Assembly (NCBI GenBank): GCA_040754375.1
Contig: JBFMCT010000018.1
Span: 1-58,503, forward strand
Source: Actinomycetota bacterium
GTDB lineage: Bacteria > Actinomycetota > Acidimicrobiia > Acidimicrobiales > AC-14
Direction of reading: 5' to 3'
Length of the DNA stretch: 58,503 bases
Position 1 is the first letter of the stretch. The number at the start of each line of letters is the position of its first letter. The translations under genes and the position numbers were made by a program. The notes below the pieces were generated by a model. The model did not search any database. It saw only the letters and a list, made by a program, of their open reading frames with translations, and had not been told where the DNA came from. Shown one piece after another: positions 33,687-41,592 of the stretch.

Positions 33687-34007
33687 GTGGCCACGTCGCC
33701 GGATAGCTCGCAGCCCCAGGGACCGACGCGGGCGTTCGTGCTCGTCGCGTACGTCGAGGCGGTGACGTTCATCGTCCTGATGTCGGCGGTGGTGCTCTAC
33801 CGGGTGTTCGACGGGCCCCGCTACATCAGCGTGCTGGGCCCCATCCACGGCATCGCCTGGTTCGCCTACTTCGTGCTCGTCCTGCGCCTGCGCGAGGAAC
33901 TTGGGTGGAGCGGCGGCAAGGCGCTGCGGCTGCTGTTCATGTCGATCGTGCCCTTCGGAGGCTTCTGGGCCGGCCGCGAGGTCGCCGAGCCCGCCCCGGC
34001 CACCTGA
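33687..34007 (+). CDS. DUF3817 family membrane protein
   Basis: 106 aa from GTG 33687, which follows CATACT by six bases. Three hydrophobic segments (FVLVAYVEAVTFIVLMSAVVL, IHGIAWFAYFVLVL, LLFMSIVPFGGFWAG) and the conserved GPIHG and PFGGFW motifs match the small actinobacterial DUF3817 membrane family. Function unknown. It converges on the reverse sufE gene 12 bp away. Confidence 0.85.
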   Translation: MATSPDSSQPQGPTRAFVLVAYVEAVTFIVLMSAVVLYRVFDGPRYISVLGPIHGIAWFAYFVLVLRLREELGWSGGKALRLLFMSIVPFGGFWAGREVAEPAPAT

Positions 34008-34019
34008 GCGCAGCCCGGG

Positions 34020-34484
34020 TCAGTCCTCGGCGGTGGCGCCGGTGCCGTCACCGCGGACGGCGACCTGCTCGCGCACCTGACGCTTGAGGCGCCCGAGGAT
34101 GGCGCTCATCCCCCGCAGGCGCAGCGACGAGATGGCCTCGCCCAGGCCCATCTTCAGGTAGAAGTCGTCGGGCGTGCCCAGCACCTCGTCGGCCGTCGTG
34201 CCGTCGAGGCCCTCGTGGAGGATGCCGGCGAACCCCCGGGTGGTGGGGGCCTCGGCCGGCACCTGGAAGTGGAGCCGCACCCGCTGGTCGGCGTCGAGCT
34301 CGGTGGCCAGGAAGAACGGGGTCTGGCACTCAGGCACCGCCTCCAGTAGCTCGGGATGGTCGGCGTAGCGCTCGGGCAGGGGCGGGACCTTGCGGGAGTA
34401 CTCCAGCAGGGCCTGCACCCTCAGGTCCTTGGGGGCACCGGCGAACAGGTCGACGATCCGTTGCAGGGGCGGGGCGGTGGCCAT
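34020..34484 (-). CDS. sufE: SufE family sulfur acceptor protein
   Basis: 154 aa from ATG 34484; AACATT lies six bases upstream. LLEYSRKVPPLPERY and the sulfur-accepting Cys53 in VPECQTPFFLA match SufE, followed by FAGILHEGLDGTTADEVL and LGLGEAISSLRLRGM-like helices. SufE takes persulfide sulfur from a desulfurase and passes it to Fe-S assembly. The divergent neighbour is a rhodanese, so the pair may move sulfane sulfur together. Confidence 0.92.
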   Translation of the reverse strand: MATAPPLQRIVDLFAGAPKDLRVQALLEYSRKVPPLPERYADHPELLEAVPECQTPFFLATELDADQRVRLHFQVPAEAPTTRGFAGILHEGLDGTTADEVLGTPDDFYLKMGLGEAISSLRLRGMSAILGRLKRQVREQVAVRGDGTGATAED

Positions 34485-34546
34485 GGCCCCAATGTTCCCA
34501 GCCCTTGGCTCGTTCAACAAATCCCGATCCCCAAGGTCGGGTTTTC

Positions 34547-34560
34547 GGCACTAGAGTGCC
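34547..34560. promoter_or_regulatory. Promoter/inverted repeat before the sulfurtransferase
   Basis: GGCAC-TAGA-GTGCC is a perfect five-base palindrome that contains the candidate -10 hexamer TAGAGT (34552-34557). A second hairpin around CCCGATC/GGTCGGG lies at 34523-34542. The palindrome could be an operator in the 112-bp divergent gap. Confidence 0.35.
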
Positions 34561-34596
34561 AGTGAGCGAACATCAGACCCGAGAAGGGGGACCAGG

Positions 34597-35481
34597 ATGC
34601 CCGTACCGCACGACCCGGCACCCGAGCTTCAGCAGTACGCCCACCCCGAGCGCCTCGTCACCACCGCGTGGCTCGCCGACAACCTCGACAACCCCGACCT
34701 GGTCGTCGTGGAGTCCGACGAAGACGTGCTGCTCTACGACACCGGCCACATCCCCGGTTCGGTCAAGGTCGACTGGCACCTCGACCTGAACGACCCCGTG
34801 ACCCGCGACTACGTCGACGGCGAGGGCTTCGCCCGCCTCAACTCCCGCAGCGGGATCGGGCGGGGCTCCACGATCGTGTTCTACGGCGACAACTTCAACT
34901 GGTGGGCGGCCTACGCGCTGTGGGTCTACACGCTGTTCGGCCACTCCGACGTCCGCCTGCTCAACGGCGGCCGGGCCAAGTGGGTCGAAGAGGGCCGGCC
35001 CATGACCACCGACGTTTCCAAGCGGGAGGGCACCGACTACCCGGTGGTGGAGCGCAACGACGCCCCCATCCGCGCCTTTCGCGACGACGTGCTGGCCCAC
35101 CTCGGCCAGGGGCCGCTCATCGACGTGCGCTCGCCCCAGGAGTACTCGGGCGAGCTGCTGCACATGCCCGCGTACCCCCAGGAGGGGGCGCTGCGGGGCG
35201 GCCACATCCCCACGGCCAAGTCCAAGCCCTGGAAGACGGCGGCCAACGACGACGGCACGTTCAAGTCGGCCGACGACCTGCGGGCCATCTACCACGACGA
35301 GCTGGGCGTCGGCACCGACGACTCGACGGTCGTCTACTGCCGGATCGGCGAGCGGTCGAGCCACACCTGGTTCGTGCTGACCCACCTGCTGGGCCACTCC
35401 GACGTCCGCAACTACGACGGCTCGTGGACCGAGTGGGGCAACCTCGTGGGGGCACCCATCGAGAAGACGTTCACGCCGTAG
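34597..35481 (+). CDS. Sulfurtransferase (thiosulfate sulfurtransferase, two rhodanese domains)
   Basis: This 294-aa protein begins at ATG 34597 after AGAAGGGGGACC. The first rhodanese domain ([35 protein letters not shown]) is inactive; the second has the active Cys248 in [16 protein letters not shown]. CRxGERS loops favour thiosulfate as donor. It is divergent from sufE, and a strong hairpin follows its stop, so it is probably transcribed alone. Confidence 0.93.
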   Translation: MPVPHDPAPELQQYAHPERLVTTAWLADNLDNPDLVVVESDEDVLLYDTGHIPGSVKVDWHLDLNDPVTRDYVDGEGFARLNSRSGIGRGSTIVFYGDNFNWWAAYALWVYTLFGHSDVRLLNGGRAKWVEEGRPMTTDVSKREGTDYPVVERNDAPIRAFRDDVLAHLGQGPLIDVRSPQEYSGELLHMPAYPQEGALRGGHIPTAKSKPWKTAANDDGTFKSADDLRAIYHDELGVGTDDSTVVYCRIGERSSHTWFVLTHLLGHSDVRNYDGSWTEWGNLVGAPIEKTFTP

Positions 35482-35499
35482 CTCCCGAGAACGCAGATT

Positions 35500-35522
35500 G
35501 GGGCCCCTGGCCTTGGGGCCCC
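35500..35522. terminator. Hairpin terminator after the sulfurtransferase gene
   Basis: GGGGCCCC, loop TGGCCTT, then GGGGCCCC form an eight-base perfect stem starting 19 bases after the stop. The next gene has its own -10 hexamer ten bases further on. Confidence 0.7.
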
Positions 35523-35531
35523 CCTCGGGCG

Positions 35532-35537
35532 TACAAT
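35532..35537 (+). promoter_or_regulatory. -10 element (TACAAT) of a leaderless gene
   Basis: TACAAT lies nine bases before GTG 35547, after the terminator. There is no Shine-Dalgarno sequence between them. Confidence 0.6.
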
Positions 35538-35546
35538 GGGGTTGCC

Positions 35547-35948
35547 GTGTACGAGATGTCGATCGAGGTACTTGACGGGAAGTACCCCGCCCGCCTGTGG
35601 GTCGAGGCCCACGGCGACAGCCTCATCGAGGCTGCGATCTACCACGGCGCCACTGACTGGCGCTTCCACGACCTGCGCTGGGGAGTGGTCCTTGAGCTGG
35701 GGTTCGCCGACTCCGACCAGTGGGACGCGTTCCGGGCCGACGCGGGTGTCGAAGCCGCCCTCGATGCCGTTCCCAACCCCGACGGCCTGCTGATCTACCG
35801 GGGCTGGGGCGGCAGCTCGTGGCCACGAGAGCCCCGCCGGCCCCGGCCCCTGGCCGGCGCGGGGGCGGCCGCCCTGCCCATCCCCGAGGAGTGGACGGTG
35901 GTCGAGGCTCCGCCCGCCCCCCTGCCCCGGGTGCTCATCTCCCGCTGA
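35547..35948 (+). CDS. Hypothetical protein
   Basis: 133 aa from GTG 35547 (in-frame ATG at 35556). A compact N-terminal domain (MSIEVLDGKYPARLWVEAHG, DWRFHDLRWGVVLELGFADS, then DGLLIYRGWGG) is followed by a Pro/Arg-rich tail. The pattern of alternating strands and helices recalls ferredoxin-like BON or signal-transduction domains, but I cannot assign a family. The end overlaps the convergent DUF3291 gene by 14 bases. Confidence 0.6.
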   Translation: MYEMSIEVLDGKYPARLWVEAHGDSLIEAAIYHGATDWRFHDLRWGVVLELGFADSDQWDAFRADAGVEAALDAVPNPDGLLIYRGWGGSSWPREPRRPRPLAGAGAAALPIPEEWTVVEAPPAPLPRVLISR

Positions 35949-36399
35949 CGGGCGCCTCGTCGGGGCCCCACTGGCGACGCAACGAGAAGGCGAACGGCGA
36001 CGGGCCGCGGTCCCGCAGGTGGCGTAGCCGTTCCAGGCCGTCGTCGACGGTCGGCTGGCTACCTTGGTCCACCCACCACATGGCCGTGGTGAAGCCACCG
36101 ACGGGCACGAACCACCGGGCCCGGCGCTGCATGAACAGACCGTGGGCCGTGCGGTAGACGTAGCTCTGGAGGGCCGCGAAGTCGGTCCACGTGGACAGGG
36201 TGACCACCACCTCGGCGCCGTCGAGGTCGCCGTAGAGCAGGGGGCCGTCGTCGGGGCGTAGCCGCCACACGAACCCGGGGCTGCGTTCGGCCAGCCAGAA
36301 CACGTCGTCGAGCGCCCGCACCAAGGAGGTCATCTCCGGGTCGTCGATCGGGGCCCGCAGGCGGGCCACGTTGACCTCGGCCAGCTGCGCCCCGCTCAC
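35935..36399 (-). CDS. DUF3291 family protein
   Basis: About 154 aa from GTG 36399; longer starts would read through a 9-bp tandem repeat. AQLAEVNVARLRAPIDDPEM, SPGFVWRLRPDDG, VVVTLSTWTDFAALQSYVYR and ARWFVPVGGFTTAMWWVDQG fit the DUF3291 family, a ferredoxin-like dimeric alpha/beta-barrel resembling monooxygenases such as ABM. Reaction unknown. Confidence 0.82.
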   Translation of the reverse strand: MSGAQLAEVNVARLRAPIDDPEMTSLVRALDDVFWLAERSPGFVWRLRPDDGPLLYGDLDGAEVVVTLSTWTDFAALQSYVYRTAHGLFMQRRARWFVPVGGFTTAMWWVDQGSQPTVDDGLERLRHLRDRGPSPFAFSLRRQWGPDEAPVSGR

Positions 36400-36401
36400 C
36401 C

Positions 36402-36446
36402 GATCACGCCGATCACGCCGATCACGCCGATCACGCCGATCACGCC
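36402..36446. repeat. Five-copy 9-bp tandem repeat (GATCACGCC)
   Basis: Five exact copies lie between the DUF3291 start and the end of the membrane-protein gene. Each copy carries a TGA on the minus strand, so the repeat supplies the upstream gene's stop codon and several spares. Copy-number change would alter spacing to the DUF3291 start. Confidence 0.9.
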
Positions 36447-37606
36447 ACCATGTCGAGGCGCCGGCGCAGGCTGGCCTCGAAGCGGCCGAGGTCGTCGACC
36501 CGGTAGGCCAGCACCCGCTGGCCGTCGAGCACCTGGCGCAGGCGGGAGGCGTCGGCACTGGGGTCGGCCAGCAGGGCCTGGAGGCGGTCGTGGCGGCCCA
36601 CCAGGGCCCAATGGTCGCGCAGGGCCGGGCCCAGTTCGTCGAGCTCCCACAGCAGGCCGCCCGACACCTCGGACACGTCGATCAGCACGGTGTCGGTCAG
36701 GCCGGCCAGGCGGCGGACGACGTCCTGCCAGACCTCGTTGGCGCAGCGGACGACCGTCAGCCGGGGTGCGTAGATGCGGTTGGCCGCCCGCCGCACGGAG
36801 CGGGTGACCGCGTCGATCTGTCCCCGGCGGTCGACCACGACGGCCCGGCGGCGCTCGGCCCGGCGGATGGCTCGCCGGCCGCCGACCGAGAACAGCAGCA
36901 GCGAGCCGGCCAGGGCAGCGGGCACGAGGGCCACCATCATCATCATCACGCCCACCACGACTCCGACGATCAGCGCCGCGAAGAGGGCGCCGAAGATGCC
37001 GCTGATGGGGTCGTCGGCCTGCTCGAAGGCGTCACTGGCCGCACCCTCGATGGCCCGTTCCAGTTGGGCGTCGAACCACGGGGGCACGACCCACAGGAGA
37101 AGGACGGCGAGGCCGGCCGCCAGCAACCACGGCGTGACCCGGAACAGCCACTGCGTCCGCCCGCCCACACCGACGGGAGCCACCTTCTGGTCGTCGAGGG
37201 TGACGAGCCGCCAGCGCCGGCCCAGGCCCCTGGCCACGGCCGTGCTCAGGGCCTCGGTGGCGTCGGTGAAGCCGAACCTCCTCAGGAACAGGGCAGCGTG
37301 GCGCCGGCCCCGCACCAGGCGGGTGCCGACCCGGATGGCCACGTAGCCGGCCACCAACGAACCGGCCACCCACAACCACACCGACGGGTCCCCGCCGAAG
37401 TCCACGCTGCTGTTGAGCCGCAGCGACAGGACCACGGCGCCCATCACGAACATGGCCGGCAGCAGCAGGACCAACCCGGCCAGCACGACGACCACGCCCA
37501 CCACCAGGGCCGGCCCCCGCAGCAGCCGCCGCGGCCGCCGGTCGCCGGGCCGGACCAGGTCCTCGACGATCACGAAACCTGCGCCATGGTTGCCCACCGC
37601 CGCCAT
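36440..37606 (-). CDS. Membrane protein of unknown function
   Basis: 388 aa with hydrophobic pairs near residues 30-60, 75-95 (VWLWVAGSLVAGYVAI), 155-175 and 205-245 (IFGALFAALIVGVVVGVMMMMVALVP). The soluble part has ALFLRRFGFTDATEAL, a motif resembling the FLRPF segment of TIR/STAND-associated proteins, and an Asp/Leu-rich C-terminal domain (NRIYAPRLTVVRCANEVWQ, TVLIDVSEVSGGLLWEL). Function unknown. Confidence 0.65.
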   Translation of the reverse strand: MAAVGNHGAGFVIVEDLVRPGDRRPRRLLRGPALVVGVVVVLAGLVLLLPAMFVMGAVVLSLRLNSSVDFGGDPSVWLWVAGSLVAGYVAIRVGTRLVRGRRHAALFLRRFGFTDATEALSTAVARGLGRRWRLVTLDDQKVAPVGVGGRTQWLFRVTPWLLAAGLAVLLLWVVPPWFDAQLERAIEGAASDAFEQADDPISGIFGALFAALIVGVVVGVMMMMVALVPAALAGSLLLFSVGGRRAIRRAERRRAVVVDRRGQIDAVTRSVRRAANRIYAPRLTVVRCANEVWQDVVRRLAGLTDTVLIDVSEVSGGLLWELDELGPALRDHWALVGRHDRLQALLADPSADASRLRQVLDGQRVLAYRVDDLGRFEASLRRRLDMVA

Positions 37607-37959
37607 TCTGCCCGCCTATCCTGCCGGGCGCGCGGCGAGGCTCAACCGGGCCCGGCGAGGGCGGCGATGGCGTCCTTCGCCTGCCCCCAGAGCGGGCCCA
37701 TCTCGTCCCAGCCAGGTCGTCGGCGGCAACCCGGGAACGGGTCTCGAAAGGCCGGAAGTGAGAATTCCTGGGAGCCATTTCCGGTACCGAGCTCGTGCAG
37801 GTTGCCGTGCTGCCAGAGCTGACGTCGCCGACCACGACGGGTGAGCCGCCGAGCGGGTGGGAGAGGATGGGCGTCCGTGGGCTGGACGACGACGCCCTTA
37901 CCGCGTTGTGGACGAGGTCGACGACGACACCACGACCGTGAGCGTGCTGCGGATCGACC
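37607..37959. other. Non-coding or decayed stretch
   Basis: No gene is supported. Frames are interrupted and base composition falls at about 37750-37800. It separates the membrane-protein gene from the integrase remnant and may be part of the same decayed element. Confidence 0.35.
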
Positions 37960-38330
37960 ACCGAGCGGGTGTGTTCGGTCTCGACGTACTCCGCAGCCGC
38001 GAGGCGTTCCTCCGCCTGTTGCTTCCGCTGAGCCCGCAGGGCTCGCACCCAGGCCGTCGTCCGGCTCGACGCTGCGCACCCCGTCCCGGCTCTTGCCGGG
38101 CGACACGACCAGATCGGGCCCAAGGACCACGACGAACTCGACGATATGGACTCGCCAGCGATCGAGGTCCACGTTCGCCCACCTCAACGAGACGAGCTCG
38201 CCGATACGCAACCCAGACCCCAATAGGAACGCCTAGACCGGGTACGTCCGGCTGCCCTCCATCAAGCCAAGGAGCTCCCGCGCCTGCTCGGGCGTCCCGT
38301 GGCGGGGGATCGACTCACCGCCCTCGACGC
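37960..38330 (-). pseudogene. Tyrosine integrase remnant
   Basis: Reading on the minus strand from about 38330, GTPEQARELLGLMEG is followed by an in-frame stop near 38234, then AFLLGSGLRIGELVSLRWANVDLDR, an integrase catalytic-domain start with the first Arg. A frame change near 38070 then gives ALRAQRKQQAEERLAAAEY, the usual continuation. The C-terminal HxxR and Tyr motifs are missing. A second copy of the first segment lies at 39368-39448. Clearly non-functional. Confidence 0.75.
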
Positions 38331-38543
38331 CCCGGCTCACGAGCGGCTGGGCCAGAGGCTCGACCACACTGGCCCCCGGCCGGTGCCCCGGCATGGGCCC
38401 GCGCCGGCACCCGCCGCCGACGGGCCAACCCCGTCCGCCCCCGAACTGGAGACCGGCCTTTGAGCCCGCGGACGCCGCGGTGCCCCGGCGGCCCCAGGGC
38501 GACAGGTGATCGGCAAAGCCACCGCTATGTCGTCGGCTCGCCC

Positions 38544-38549
38544 TAGCCT
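38544..38549 (+). promoter_or_regulatory. -10 element (TAGCCT) before the 38556 gene
   Basis: TAGCCT, then TGGGGC, then ATG 38556 fits the leaderless pattern seen across the window. Confidence 0.45.
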
Positions 38550-38555
38550 TGGGGC

Positions 38556-39041
38556 ATGAGGCGAGGCCGGTGCCGCAGGGAAGAAGGCGCCCCGGTTGGG
38601 AGGGGCAGCAGCTCAGCTTCGAGGAGCTTCTTGCCGAGGCCGGTGCCAGCGACGACGATGGCCCCGATGGACGACGGGCCGCTGGGGCAGATGAGCCCCT
38701 ACGGCGCCCGGGCGATGGCCTACGTGAGGGACCACTGCCCGAAGCGGTTCGCGCAGATCCCCGACCCGATCGGCTTCTTCACCGACCTGGGGGACCAGCT
38801 GAGGGACCGGGTGGAGGGGCTGGCCCCGGTCACGGGGGCGACGACCTCCGACCCCCAGGGCTGGCTGGAGGAGCTGGGGCGGGCCAACATGGGCCGCCTC
38901 ATGGCCGAGGAAGTGGCGTTCTCGGAGCTCTACCAGGACTTCCCGCCGGAGGGCACCGAGGACGAGGACCTGGAGAAGGACTGGGAGCCGCTGATCCCGG
39001 ACATGAGCGACCTCTGGTCGCCGGAGGTGGAGGAGACCTAA
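38556..39041 (+). CDS. Hypothetical protein, possible N-terminal frameshift
   Basis: 161 aa from ATG 38556. From about residue 38 the sequence looks natural (LGQMSPYGARAMAYVRDHCP, FFTDLGDQLRDRVEGLAP, acidic C-terminus), but the first 35 residues are Arg/Ser-rich and the neighbouring frame reads PGWEGQQLSFEELLAEAGAS over the same bases, which looks more like protein. The gene may have suffered a frameshift near 38660. It lies among integrative-element remnants and is probably cargo. No family recognised. Confidence 0.5.
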   Translation: MRRGRCRREEGAPVGRGSSSASRSFLPRPVPATTMAPMDDGPLGQMSPYGARAMAYVRDHCPKRFAQIPDPIGFFTDLGDQLRDRVEGLAPVTGATTSDPQGWLEELGRANMGRLMAEEVAFSELYQDFPPEGTEDEDLEKDWEPLIPDMSDLWSPEVEET

Positions 39042-39099
39042 GCCTCCCGCCGCCGGTCTTCCGCCCTCACGGACAGGCCGACCTCGCCCCCTAAGGCCT

Positions 39100-39330
39100 G
39101 CGAGCCAATCTCGATGCCCTCGACGTGCGGGCGACGCTCGACCGCCAGCCCGGCCGGCCACCGCGCACGAGCAGGCCGTCCTGGCCCGGTGGTCGGGATG
39201 GGGGGGCGCTGCCCGGGACTTCGACGCCGAGGACGAGCGCTGGGCCACCGACCGGGCCGACCTGCGCGTCCGCCTGGACAAACCGAGTGGGACGCCGCCG
39301 CCCTTGCTCCGCGGTCTTCTAGCCAGCTAA
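39100..39330 (+). pseudogene. Fragment of a large methylase/helicase gene of mobile elements
   Basis: ANLDALDVRATLDR, then after a frame change EQAVLARWSGWGG and FDAEDERWATDRADLRVRLD, then after another frame change EWDAAA. In order, these match the N-terminal region of the large N6-methylase/SNF2-helicase proteins carried by actinobacterial integrative elements and plasmids, where the residues ARWSGWG are a hallmark. At least two frameshifts and no downstream part: a relic. Confidence 0.55.
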
Positions 39331-39367
39331 AGGTTGGGGAACGACGTCGGGTCGGCGGGGCTGAGGC

Positions 39368-39448
39368 GCTCGGCGTCCAGCCGCCCTCCATCAAGCCGAG
39401 GAGCTCCCGCGCCTGCTCGGGTGTCCAGTAGCGGGGGATCGACCGCGG
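39368..39448 (-). pseudogene. Second tyrosine integrase remnant
   Basis: IPRYWTPEQARELLGLMEGG repeats the segment in the first integrase remnant (about 38248-38330) with a few changes. It lies 50 bp from the tRNA-like attachment sequence, so it may be what is left of a separate integrase that used this site. Confidence 0.65.
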
Positions 39449-39473
39449 CGAACGAGGTGTCCGCGCCGATACC

Positions 39474-39493
39474 AGCCAGCCAGCCAGCCAGCG
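39474..39493. repeat. (CAGC)n short tandem repeat
   Basis: Several CCAG/CAGC tetramer units in a row abut the tRNA-like attachment sequence. Confidence 0.5.
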
Positions 39494-39494
39494 C

Positions 39495-39533
39495 GCTGGG
39501 AGGGATTCGAACCCCCAACCTTCTGATCCGTAG
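39495..39533 (-). other. 3' half of a tRNA-Arg(ACG)-like sequence: probable attachment site
   Basis: On the minus strand, CTACGGATCAGAAGG (anticodon loop ACG and arm) is followed by the T-arm GGGGGTTCGAATCCC and TCC. This is the 3' half of a tRNA-Arg. No D-arm or acceptor 5' strand lies upstream (39534 onward), so it is not a functional gene. Integrases of actinobacterial elements often recombine at this tRNA half, so I read it as an att core left at one junction. Confidence 0.75.
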
Positions 39534-40118
39534 TTAACCCAGGGGGGTCCAGCGACCTGCGGCCGAGACGTAACAGTCCTGGTCAGGGCGTTCTCAGCTG
39601 CGCGCTGCTGCGCCCTCCAACACCCCTTTCGGCGCCAGGATGTGGACTCTTTGTGGACTCGGCGAGGGCTTCCGTAAATGGGAGAAATCCATGGGATTGA
39701 CTGAATAGCGAGATCTTGGCCGCAAGTTCGATGACTATACTGCATCGGTCTATCCTGGAATGCCCTTGGCGGGCTCCTTCAAATGAACTACCCGATTCGC
39801 GGCGCGACGGATCATGCTGAACACCCCTCGGATCCACCGGGGAGCGAGCACTACGCGCCGGGCATCCTCCGAACCAGACGGGTTCGATCGTGCTCACTCT
39901 GAGTGGTCTTGCGGATCAGCGGCGAACGGCGCTGCTTGTCCAACGCTCCCCACGCGCCAGAGGTGCCGGTCGGTTGCACGTCCCACCAACCCCTCTCGCG
40001 CCCAAGGACTGACGCACGCCCATCAGGACCGCGTACCCGTCCGATCCGGTATTAGCCGCATGCGTGCCAGCCGACCCGCATCACAAGGTCGGGGGCCCTC
40101 ACAAGCGCGCAGGCGGGC
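39534..40118. other. Long intergenic stretch with lower GC
   Basis: About 585 bp with patches of distinctly lower GC (about 39650-39800). A minus-strand open frame at 39583-39897 has no recognisable similarity. No gene supported. It is probably element DNA flanking the att core. Confidence 0.4.
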
Positions 40119-40397
40119 TCATCCAGCGCGGCCTCCGGGACCGGGCCTACGGGCAGGGGTAGCTGGGGCCCGGTTTCCGGGGGGGCGCAGGGGGTCGTGC
40201 CAGTGAGGGTCGAGGGCGTGGGCCACCCTGAGGATGTCAGCCTGGCCGCTGTGGTTGGTGACGACCTCGGCCCAAGCAGCTGCCAGGGCGGCCTCGAACG
40301 TGCGCACGTCCACCGTGGCCGGCAGGACGGCGCGCAACACGGCCCGTTCGACGACCACGATGGCCTGCTCAGAAGGAGATATCTGAGTTAGTTCCAC
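40119..40397 (-). CDS. Small hypothetical protein
   Basis: 92 aa from GTG 40397. A consensus TATAAT lies at 40406-40411 on the minus strand, eight bases upstream, so it has its own leaderless promoter overlapping the end of the HTH gene. The N-terminal half is helical (AIVVVERAVLRAVLP, FEAALAAAWAEVV), the C-terminus Pro/Arg-rich. No family recognised. Confidence 0.5.
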   Translation of the reverse strand: MELTQISPSEQAIVVVERAVLRAVLPATVDVRTFEAALAAAWAEVVTNHSGQADILRVAHALDPHWHDPLRPPGNRAPATPARRPGPGGRAG

Positions 40398-40405
40398 AGC
40401 GTTAC

Positions 40406-40411
40406 ATTATA
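40406..40411 (-). promoter_or_regulatory. -10 element (TATAAT), leaderless
   Basis: A perfect TATAAT followed by GTAACGCT and GTG 40397. It covers the stop-codon region of the upstream HTH gene. Confidence 0.65.
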
Positions 40412-40826
40412 GATCGAAGTCTGGAGGCTCAAGCTCCGGCAGAGTGGGATAGACCGGCTCCGCGGGAGGGGCGGGCGCCCACTGAAGGTCGGCGGGGCTG
40501 AGGGGGCCATACACCCAGCCGATGGCTGCTCCCAGCTCCCCGCCCCAGATGTCCTCGGGGGCGAGGTTGAGGTGATCGGACAGCCGGCGCACGGTGCGGG
40601 CGTCGATCGTGGCCAACTCGCCGCTGATGACGGCGAGGGCATACCCCTTATCGAGCCCCAGGGCGCGAGCTGTCTCGACCACGTCGGCGCCATCGCGGAC
40701 CATGTAGCTGGCCATCACCTGGCGGAGCGGCGCCGCTGGCAAGCCGGCCAGTGCGCCTTCGGGTACCTCGGTCGGTGGACGGTGCGCCGACTCGTACTCG
40801 GGCCACGGCTCGGGCCAGGTGCTCAC
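40407..40826 (-). CDS. XRE-like HTH protein
   Basis: About 139 aa from GTG 40826 (alternative ATG 40868). The helix-turn-helix region is VVETARALGLDKGYALAVIS, then GELATIDARTVRRLSDHLNL. A Pro-rich acidic C-terminus (VYPTLPELEPPDFDL) follows. It is probably a regulator of the surrounding element. Confidence 0.6.
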   Translation of the reverse strand: MSTWPEPWPEYESAHRPPTEVPEGALAGLPAAPLRQVMASYMVRDGADVVETARALGLDKGYALAVISGELATIDARTVRRLSDHLNLAPEDIWGGELGAAIGWVYGPLSPADLQWAPAPPAEPVYPTLPELEPPDFDL

Positions 40827-41268
40827 CCGGCTCGCACCGCGGGCTCGCCGCTGCCACGTCGGAGCCATCTGCCGTCTGCCCGGCCTTCTTGCACCGCCCA
40901 CCGGCGCGCCCACCGCGCCAGTCCCGCCGATCGTCGGGGACGGCAGGGCTGCGCCCTCCGTAACCCGTGGTCGGCGTGACAGGTCCGTAGGACCAGCCGG
41001 GCAGACGGTGGGCGCATGCGACCGAGCAGGGCCTGGCCCTGTGACTGCTGGCGTGGGGAGTTGGGCTCGAAGAGAGGCCTCGTACGCGTTCGGTTGCTCA
41101 CCGAGCGATGTCCGGTCCCGTGGCCGACGCCCACCAACGAGCCCCTGCGGGAGCGGAGGACCTCGGTAGCGGCAGCATCGGCGGCCCCGGGTAGGAGCAA
41201 CCTGGAGCCCGAACAGGTTCCGGATTCGAATGTGTCCAGGACGCGCGGGGGCAGGACAAGGACCATCC
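40827..41268. other. Intergenic region without a supported gene
   Basis: About 440 bp. Open frames exist on both strands but show no recognisable composition or motif. Any promoter for the HTH gene should be here. Confidence 0.4.
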
Positions 41269-41592
41269 CTACCGTTTCCTCGCAGAAGACACCTTCGTCG
41301 TCAGCCCGGCCCGGCCACTTGTCCCCCGTCGGGTCGCGCCGGTCCGGGACGCGGACCTGAACTGGGCCCACGGCTGGACGGGGTCCTGGCGGCCGGATTC
41401 GACGAAGGCGTCGAGGTCCACCGGCCTAAAGCGGACGAACTTGCCGAGCTTGTAGTAGCGGAGGCGGCGTTCAAGGACGAGGCGGCGGATGAAGGCCTCG
41501 CTCACCTGCAGGTAGGCCGCCGCGCCGGCCACGTCGAGGAGGGTGCTGTCGTCAGCGCTCTGGTTGGCCATCCTGTCGTCCCCTGTACTCAT
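41269..41592 (-). CDS. Excisionase-like HTH protein
   Basis: 107 aa; ATG 41592 overlaps the transglycosylase stop by four bases (ATGA), with a second ATG at 41571. The core TLLDVAGAAAYLQVSEAFIRRLVLERRLRYYKLGKFVRFRPVDLDAFV is a MerR-like HTH of the excisionase/AlpA type. A basic Ser/Arg tail of about 35 residues follows. Such proteins direct excision of integrated elements or act as regulators. It is the last gene of a three-gene reverse operon. Confidence 0.85.
   Translation of the reverse strand: MSTGDDRMANQSADDSTLLDVAGAAAYLQVSEAFIRRLVLERRLRYYKLGKFVRFRPVDLDAFVESGRQDPVQPWAQFRSASRTGATRRGTSGRAGLTTKVSSARKR

Noticed and set aside
36402-36446. CRISPR-like array
   Set aside because: The units are 9 bp with no spacers, so this is a simple tandem repeat.
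39495-39533. Functional tRNA gene
   Set aside because: Only the anticodon loop to T-arm part is present; the acceptor 5' strand and D-arm are missing upstream.
41016-41360. A 114-aa plus-strand open frame
   Set aside because: No ribosome site or -10 hexamer, no motif, and composition rich in Arg/Ser/Pro.
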